From: Chrysaora quinquecirrha
Lineage: Eukaryota; Cnidaria; Scyphozoa; Semaeostomeae; Pelagiidae
Direction of reading: 5' to 3'
Assembly: GCA_014526335.1 (NCBI GenBank)
Contig: JACTAT010000059.1
Coordinates: 4,717,560 to 4,781,559 of the forward strand
Length of the DNA stretch: 64,000 nt
Shown here: positions 13,001-22,000 of the stretch, one piece after another
How positions within the stretch are numbered: the first letter of the stretch is position 1
Layout of the letters: each line of letters begins with the position of its first letter
Position numbers and translations under genes: made by a program
The notes under the pieces: generated by a model
What the model was told of the DNA's origin: nothing
Database searches by the model: none
Seen by the model: the letters and a program-made list of their open reading frames with translations, nothing else

Positions 13001-16000
13001 ATTAGATAACTCAAAAGCACTGTCCAACAGCAAAACTGTCAAAATAGACACTGAAATTCGAAATGAAAGTGGACTTAGACTGAAAATGGATGTTGGCGGA
13101 GATATAGAAAGCGACAACAATATTGGAACTGTACGCAAAAGGGGTACAAGTTCATCAGAATCGAGTGCTGACGATGAAGTGTTCATAAAGGGCGAGGATC
13201 ATTTGAAAACAGCAGTGTAGATAGAACTGATCCTTGTCGAACCCACGTTAATGACATCGAATCGTTTATCAGAGAATTGCTTGACGACTTAATAATACAC
13301 GTCGATCGTGTAGAGGATTTCAAGATTGATTTTTACATACGTGAGATATTAGACGACTCGCTGGCAGCAGTGAGAAAAGAACTGAATAGGGACTGTAGTG
13401 ATTTTAGAAATTGTGGAAGCAATATTGGTGACTCGATAACATTGCTGGACAATGAAGATGACCGTGCTGGATATGACAATACTGACTATGCAACTGAAGA
13501 GCAAATTGAGGATTTTGATTCTGAAATTGCTAAAATGCTCGTGAATACAGAAGAAAGGACCAAAAATACTTGTGCTTATAATGACGGGGTAAACTGCCCT
13601 GATTCTTGCAATTGTCACTCTAAAAACTGCCCTGGCATTAGTAATTGTAACACGCGTGAGAAGCTCGTGCGCGCTAGTTCTGCTGGGGATCTTGGTTTTA
13701 GGCCTGTGAAGATACCAGAGCTACGGAAACTCTTAGTTGTCCCTACAGAGAAAATTGCAGCGACACAGAAGAGTAACGTTGATTTGAATCATAAACGATT
13801 GGCAATACCAGCTAAAACAGAGGCTGAGACTTTAATAAAATCGTTCAGTTTACCAGCTTGTGACTTTGTGTCACTGAGGGAAAAAGCATTGAGAAATGAC
13901 TTGCCCAAGTCAAAGTCGGATCAAGCAATGGTAGATGATTACAGGGCTGACTATACAGAAGATGTATTGATAAAGGAAGCTGAACTTGAAGAAGTAAACG
14001 ATGATGTTGATATAAGCGACTGTAAGGCTATTGATGAGATAGAGCAAGACTCTGCTAAGTCTCCTGATGATACTGTGTTTATAGAAGGAAACGAAGAGAC
14101 TAAAAGAGCATTTGAAATAGCCGTAGAAAAACGAAAGACCTTTCTTTCACAGCTGTCAAGCAATATACAAAATAAACAGCAAGAATCTGAACCAAAATGT
14201 GACACTGATGGCCTCAAAGACAAGGAGCATGTTACAGTAGCATTGCCAAAGGAAGGAAGAATCCTTGTGTCTAGCTCGCTTATCGATGTGCTTTATATGA
14301 TTGTTAGGATTTCTGGTTTTTACAGCCAGCTGTGCGACACACTAGCTCCGTCGAAATCTCGTGCCAATGTCCAGCCTGGGAACACTAAATCACAATCGGA
14401 AATAATCAGGGAAAACTTTGCTTTGAGCCTTGTCATGGTAATTACAATTTTCTGTTGGTATTATTTGCTTGTTGAACTTGTCTATGTCATTTTAAGTAAT
14501 TGAGCACAGCAAACAGGAGGAGAGTATTGGGCTGTATGTCTTGGAGACTCACTTGAAAATTTCAATAAGCTCTTTGGCTAACTGGGATTGTCGTTAGCTC
14601 CTTATCATGCAATCCAGATTCGAATCCAATTTATTGTGGTATCCCACGGTGGAGAAATCTATCCTGTTGTTTGCCATTCATGCAAAATATGTATAAATAT
14701 GTTTGGTAATGAAGAAGGCTCAGCACAGCCTAAACACAAACTCAAACGGGAGGAGAACCTTGTGCTATATGAATTGGAGATTAACTCGAGAATTTCATTG
14801 GGCTCTTTAGTTCCTTGGCTCTATGATCATGCAGCTTGGGCTCGAATCCCATCTATCATAGTATGCCAGTCATTGCAAAATTCATCTTAGTGTTTGCCAT
14901 TCATGCAAAATATAAAAGTGTATAAAAGTTAATTAAGAAGGCTCGACACAGGCTCAACACAACGCCATTGAGAAGAGTCAATCGACGTTTTCATTGGGCT
15001 TATTAAATAAGCGTGATAGCCGTTGGCTCTCTGATCATGCAGTCCAGGCTCAAGTCCTATTTATTTTGGTATGCCACTGGTTGAAAAGTCATTTTAAGTA
15101 ACCTTTTCAATACAATACCTAGTCATTTTAACTGTAAATATAAACTAAACATCCATTTGTATCTAGTTATCATTTAACTCCTTTTTCAGAATATCGGTGA
15201 CCTTCTTACTACGTATGGTGAAGCTTTACTAGCCTTAGATTTATGTGGACTGGAGGAGGATACCATCATTGAAATTCTTGGCTCTGAGGTATGTACCTGT
15301 TTAGTGAAACTGCGCTTTACTAATCGTGACTGCGTTAGAGCTGGTCGTTGTTTATTTCAGTTATTCAAAGTGCTGGAAACACGAAGCCAGAGAGTAAGAC
15401 GAGCGTTACTTATTTGAGTGCGAAGGATGTTTGCTATGCTAGATGTGCTGCAGTAGTGAAAATGTCTTTTTCCGTGTGTCTTGTGGCGACTCAGACAAGT
15501 CCGCTGAGTGCAGGTGAATGCTATCCAGAGAGTGTTGAAGAAGACCTTTGGGTCACGTCGTGGTCACCAGTTAACCAGCACAGTAAATCTTTGTCTTAAT
15601 CGTCACGTATAGAGAATAGAGAAAAAGTGAAAGACGTCGTATGTTCGATTCGTTCACGCTTTTTAGTTCACGCTAGCGAATCTATAATCACTACTGTGGT
15701 GGATAATCAATACTGTGGTGGTTGATGTGGTGGGTTACTATGCTTGTTGTGGTAGTAGTTTTTGCGTACTGTGGTGGATAATCACTACTTGTGGTGGGTT
15801 ATTATGCGTGATACTACCACTACAAAAAGCATAGTAACCCACCACATCAAGCATAATAACCCACCACAGTAGTGATTACCCATCACAGTACGCAGAAACT
15901 ACCACCACAGTACGCAGAAAGTACAACCACAGTAGTGATTATAGGTTCGCTAGCGTGACGTTACTGAGTTAGGTAACCCCTTTGCAATAGACGCCCCTCT

Positions 16001-19000
16001 CAAAATTAAATAAGCCTCCCCCAGCGGGAGAATACGGTATATCCTTTTGGCTAAGTTCTATCTTCGCATAGATTTTCTTGATACAATTTGTTTCAGTATC
16101 AGTGTTGAAGCATATCTCTGGGTGTATGGGATGTTAGGTCATCTTTGAAGTTGATATTTTTTTCACAGTTGACATCCTCTCTTTTTTAGCTTTACAATCG
16201 ATTAAAGAATAAGCAAAATGATGGGTTAATAAGTGGCTGCAGACATGACCGTAATCGTAGAATGTCTTTTCGAGCTGCTAAAGAAGGTACAGTTTATACC
16301 TAAACCTAATATTACCATTACCAGTGCCTAAACCTAATGTTACCCTTACCTATGCCTAAACCTAATATTACCATTACCAATGCCTAAACCTAATGTTACC
16401 CTTACCTATGCCTAAACCTAATGTTACCCTTACCTATGCCTAAACCTAATGTTACCCTTACCTATGCCTAAACCTAATGTTACCCTTACATATGCCTAAA
16501 ACTAATGTTACCCTTACCTATGCCTAAACCTAATGTTACCCTTACCTATGCCTAAACCTAATGTTACCCTTACATATGCCTAAAACTAATGTTACCCTTA
16601 CCTATGCCTAAACCTAATGTTACCCTTACCTATGCCTAAACCTAATATTACCATTACCTGTCCCCGTAGCCTCTTACCGTCCCCTATGCCTAAAACTGTT
16701 ACCCTTACCTATGCCTAAACCTAATGTTATCCTTACCTATCCCTACATCCAATGCTACCCTTACCTCTGCCTAAACCTAATATTACCACTACCTGTCCCC
16801 GTAGCCTGTTACCGTCGCCTATGCCTAAAACTGTTACCCTTACCTATGCCTAAGCCTAATGTTACCCTTACCTATGCCTAAACCTAATATTACCATTACC
16901 TGTCCCCGTAGCCTGTTACCGTCACCTATGCCTAAAACTGGTACCCTTACCTATGCCTAAAACTAATGTTACCTTTACCAACATTTCATCTCTCTGAGAA
17001 ACATTTGCTGTACATAGTCACTATTCTTAGCCTACTGTTTATTTGGTTGAATATTTCGTTAGACTTTCTTTATTTCCTTCCAGGCTCTTACTCAGAATTT
17101 TGTCCCAAGCTGTCGAAAGTCATCAAATACTGTATTGGAGAATGGGAATCATTGAGTCCAGAGGTAAAATATAAATGTTAATTCCGAAGGAAAGGGTTGG
17201 TAACAGGCTGTGCTTCGCATCCAAAGATGCTTGTGTTGAAGAGTTAGATTATAAAATTTGATATTCAGGAGCAACAAACAACGGTTGATAAGACACACAA
17301 AGAAAAAACAGTTATTGAATGTACATACGAATGCTCAACTTCGTCCCCAGGGTGAATAGGCCTCTACGTGAAACTCCGCTGTCCATATTTGACCCTGGCC
17401 TTGTCTATTCGCTATTTGATTGGCTGTTCAAACAATAGAAATTTTAAGTGACGCCACAGTTTCTTCAAAATTTCACACCAACAACTAGGTAAAAAACATG
17501 TATTAAAACCAAAAAATGACGCTACATGGGATATTGTATCTTGCCTGACAGTAATCAATGAAATTCTTTGCATTTCCTTTCTAAGAACATCTGCTTGTGG
17601 AATCTACATCTTGTTTTTTATGCCTAGGCCGAAATTGCCAGTTTTTTGGCAGATTTTGTGGCCGGTACCAGGGCCAAAATCGATTTGACGGTTGAGATTC
17701 GAGGAAATTCGATTTGGGACCTGGGGACGAGATTGACGAATGCTAAAATTTTGCCCTGGCATTCAAGGCTTCTTCAGAGCGAAGATTTGAATTTAATAGT
17801 AATTGGCATTTAGCTTTGAAAATGCCCCAAAAGCCAGGGCGAAATATTAGCGTATATTTAACTTATTAGCGTTTTATCTTATCTGTTGTTTTATGTTGTT
17901 CCCGCAAATCAATTTTCTATCGTTCTAGATGTGCACAAGGTTAAATAACACTCGATCACTGATCGATATGTTGCATCTTATTGAAGATCATGCGAAACAA
18001 ATGTGCTTTGGGTCTAGTCAAGAAAACCCGATAAAATGGCCTGGGAACCGTAAGTTTTTAAACATCCTAAGCATCTTTTTATGTTTTTAACTCAATGTTT
18101 CGCACTGTAATTCTTGGTCATTTTTTGTCATTTCTTTATAACTTCGTGTCAAAATGATGCAGTGAAAAAGACCTAAAGAAAAACCTAGGCTTTATGTGGA
18201 TTGACATGGTGTGGGGAAAAAACTGCAAGTAAAAAATCCACTCGGGAAGAGGGCTCAACACAGGCTCAACACAAAGCCATTGAGAAGGGTCAATCGACGA
18301 TTTCATTGGGCTTAATTAATAAGCGTGATAGTCGTTGGCTCTCTGATCATGCAGTCCAGGCTCAAGTCCTATTTATTTTGGTATGCCACTGGTTGAAAAG
18401 TCATTTTAAGTAACCTTTTCAATGCGATTTTCAAGTCACGAAGCAAAGGATCTTTGAAAATCAATGGATAAAGTTAAACGTTAAAGCGTATGTGTGCTGG
18501 CTTTGTTAGGTCTGTTGCTGAGCTTTTTGGGGCTCTGATGGTAGAATTTTATTTTGGCATCACCCTTAGTGCTCTACGAGATGTAACCCTCAATGAAAAT
18601 GTTATGTTTATCGGCTAGACTTATTTCATGAGTCGTAGTTTTCGCTGCTTAGGCCAATCTGATATACATAGGTCACTAAAGGTCACTCTGAGCAATAGGC
18701 CATTCAATTTAATATTTTTTGAGTAAAAAGTTGTTGCCATTGCGAAAGGCTGCCGTTGCTGTTTGCGAAGAGTGGGACTTATCTAATGAGTCTATTGATC
18801 GACCATCTTTAATCGTCATGTATATAACAATAATAAAACAATGCAACAGTCTTTAAGCTTGAAACATTTTTGTGTTTTCAAGTATCTGATTCTTTGGTGC
18901 GTTGAGCTGTATGACTTGGAGAGTTACTCGGCGATTTCATTGAGCTCTATAGCTCAGTGGAAACGTCGTTGGCTCTCTGGTCATGCAGTCCAGGTTAGAA

Positions 19001-22000
19001 TTAATGTTATTGTGGTATGCCACTTTTGGAAAAATCTATCCTGGTGTTCGCCATCCGTGACATATATTTATTGTTATGTAGTATAGACCATGTTTAAACC
19101 ATGTTTCTTCTATTCTTTGCAGGTAAGGAGGAGGGTCTTTGTCAAGCTCTGTTGATATGCAGAAAGAATCTTCATCTAATTTGGATGTCACAAGCAAGAA
19201 TCCTAGCTCATCAAGTGGGTGTTGATATTATCCTCTACTGTATTTTACCAATGAATCTCTTGTTCATAACAATCAACGTTTACGGCCTGGCCAAATAATC
19301 AAACATTGTTGGTCAAACTTTTATGATTTTGCTTTACAAGCAATGTTTGGCCATTTGGTCACCTCGCAAAACATTGCTTGACAAGCAGAATTCCTTCAGC
19401 AATGTTTTTGAAATTTTCAAAAGCATTCTTTGCTTGTATCAAGCAAAATATGTTTGATGAGCAATGTTTTGTGATGTTGTGTTACACAAGCAAATCTTAA
19501 ATGTTTGACAAAAAATGTTTGATCTTTTGGCCATGGCCTAACAACCCCTTATGTTTTTCGTCATTAAGCAAAATAGATCGAAACGCTGGAATATTTAGTT
19601 CCCAGCACTAAGAAACGTACTTTCTTTTTTTTCTGTGTTCCAATCTCGCTTTTTCATCATCTTAGATCGCATATATGTTGGAGAAAATCGTGGGTATATT
19701 ATTGTCACTGAGCTTGAAATGGACTGTGAAAGCTCCATACAAGGAACAAATGAAGCCGATTTCAGTGTTTCTAGATCATCAGATGAAAATGTTGCATCAG
19801 AATCTTCGTCCTGTATCAGTACAAGCTGTAGTCAAAGCCTTGTGGAATAGGGTTATCCTGGTAAGACGTTACTTTTAATATATTATTTGTAAGAATAGGA
19901 CAGACAGGGTTCAGAAAACCATCAAACCTTCCTGCGACCTCAAATTGTGCTTTGAAAACCTTCCTAATTTTTCACCCCTTGTATAAACCTTCTCTGAGGA
20001 AGGACAAAGAACGTTGTTCTGTTTATAAATAATTACTAAATGTAAAGGCAATAATAACAACCAAAAAATTATGGTAGGACCACAAATTTACTTAAGCCCA
20101 AGCGAAATGACTAGTTCAATATACACTCTAATTGTCATTTTCAGAAATGTGGAAATATGCACGTGTCTTAGACTTATTACCTTCCTCCCACTCTTTCGGA
20201 AACAGCTTCTAACAACTACAACAACATACAGCTGTTTCCTCAGAGTGGAGCGTAGTTGGAGCGGGGTGGTGGAGTGTGGAGGAGCGTAGACTACGACTAG
20301 TGTAATAAGTCTACGTGTGTCTCGTTTACGTTTTCTGATTACAACTCATTCAAACATATTTCTCTATGTAAAGCTGAACCCTGAGGACAGATAACAGGAT
20401 TTCTACTTGTCTCTAGGAAGCTTGCATTTAATGAATTGTATGAAATTTTGACCAGGAATGATATATTGGAACGTTAAAGAAAATGCATGTGGGCTCTGAA
20501 GGCAACAGTAGAACGGAATAATTAATGACAAAATGGTGCTTTAAATAAAAAAAATAAAAAATTGACAGGGAGGTAAGTTAGGCACGCAAGTTGTCAAATT
20601 TGATGAAGGAAACAATATGGCACCTAAAACTAAGAGGAATCCGAGGTACAGGATTTGGGATTCTGCTGGTCAAATACCAGATTGTGAATGATGCTCCTCT
20701 TCGTGTAGCTTTTTGTAAAACCATTTCTTGATTAAATTAATCGGATTGCCTTTTTCGTTTAGATATTGCATGATTATGCAAAAGAACTGCGAGTCAATCG
20801 AATTGATCCGAAATACAACGCAGAAAGATTCATACAGCTGATATCTGTAAGTTTATGAAATAGATATTTAATTTTGTTTTTCCTTTAATTACGAGAATTT
20901 TTCCTTTATTTGCCCATTCAGATTGGGTGAATTTGGGTGTATTTTCTGCCACAATTGCTCTGACTGTGCTATAACTGGCCTGCAAGTTTTTCAGCCTTAC
21001 ATTTACGTTTTTGAGCCTACATTTGCATTTTGCAAATGCTAGAGTCCCATTCCGAATTAAACAGGTTGTTGCTGGTTCGGAAGAAAGGAACGAAGCGTAA
21101 CAAGTCTATTGACGTACATAGCTTCATAATAAACTATTTCTGGGTAGTCCAAATGCTTAGACAACCGATGAGTTATCTAAGACGTGCTTAGCCTAATAAT
21201 TTTGCAAATTTTTTCCGATCCGCAAAAGTCTTGCAATTAACAGCCAAAAAATGTCTTTGTTTTGTTTAGTTTTCCTTGTATTTTCCATGCCTAATTCCTG
21301 CTTACATCTTCTTAGGTACTGCTAAGGCATCTTGTTATCGATAATGAGACTGGCGACAATCTTTTCAATCGCTGTGTGAGTATATCCTAGTTTTGCTTCT
21401 CTTTTATGTTTTGGCTACAGAGCTTGTTTGCCTGTTGTATATATAGGTCCACTTGTTATGAAGGCTGTTATGCATGCTTTCTTCAGCAACTTTTCCAAAT
21501 TATGCCCTTCCCTTTTCTAAGGCTATGATTCACCGATCAGGGGCAGTTCAAGTCGGCAAAATATGGGGTGGACTGGGGAGCGAAGCGAGCGAAAGATAGG
21601 GGTCTTGGGGCTTGCCTCCAGAAAAAATTAAGGAAAACGTCCTTTAGAGTGCCGGTAAGAATAATTTGCAGAAAATACGAAAGTAAAGTCTCTAAGACAG
21701 GAAAATGAGTAAATGACTCATCTCCCCTCCCCACAGTTTTCTCATCGAATGTAGGCGAATTACAAAATCGATTTTTGGGAAAACTGGGGTGGACGTCCCC
21801 CAAGTCCACCATTTCTCTGTGAAATATTTCAGCTCAGGAGTTAAGAGAGCTTGGAGTCTGCAAAGCCTCGGATTTTTCTTAGACTTTTCCGTAAGAACAG
21901 GTTTTAGATTTCTCTGAAGTCTCTAAAAACAGCAGAAAAACGTCCAATAAGAACTCACCCTAAATGTCTTTCACCCTTCTCCCTCTACCAACGGTACTTG

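Noticed and set aside
14438..14503. Hydrophobic C-terminal segment that would make the large exon a tail-anchored protein
   Set aside because: A GTAATT donor at 14438 is in phase with the next MUN exon, and FALSLVM plus NIGDLLTTYGEALL aligns with one Munc13 helix. The hydrophobic run is intron translation.
15660..15960. CRISPR-like array of CCACCACAGTA repeats
   Set aside because: Repeats are irregular and in both orientations with no spacers of constant length, in a eukaryotic intron; it is a foldback element.
18930..19020. Possible functional tRNA gene (box A TAGCTCAGTGG present)
   Set aside because: Box B is degenerate, there is no closed acceptor stem, and the same sequence recurs as a SINE family.
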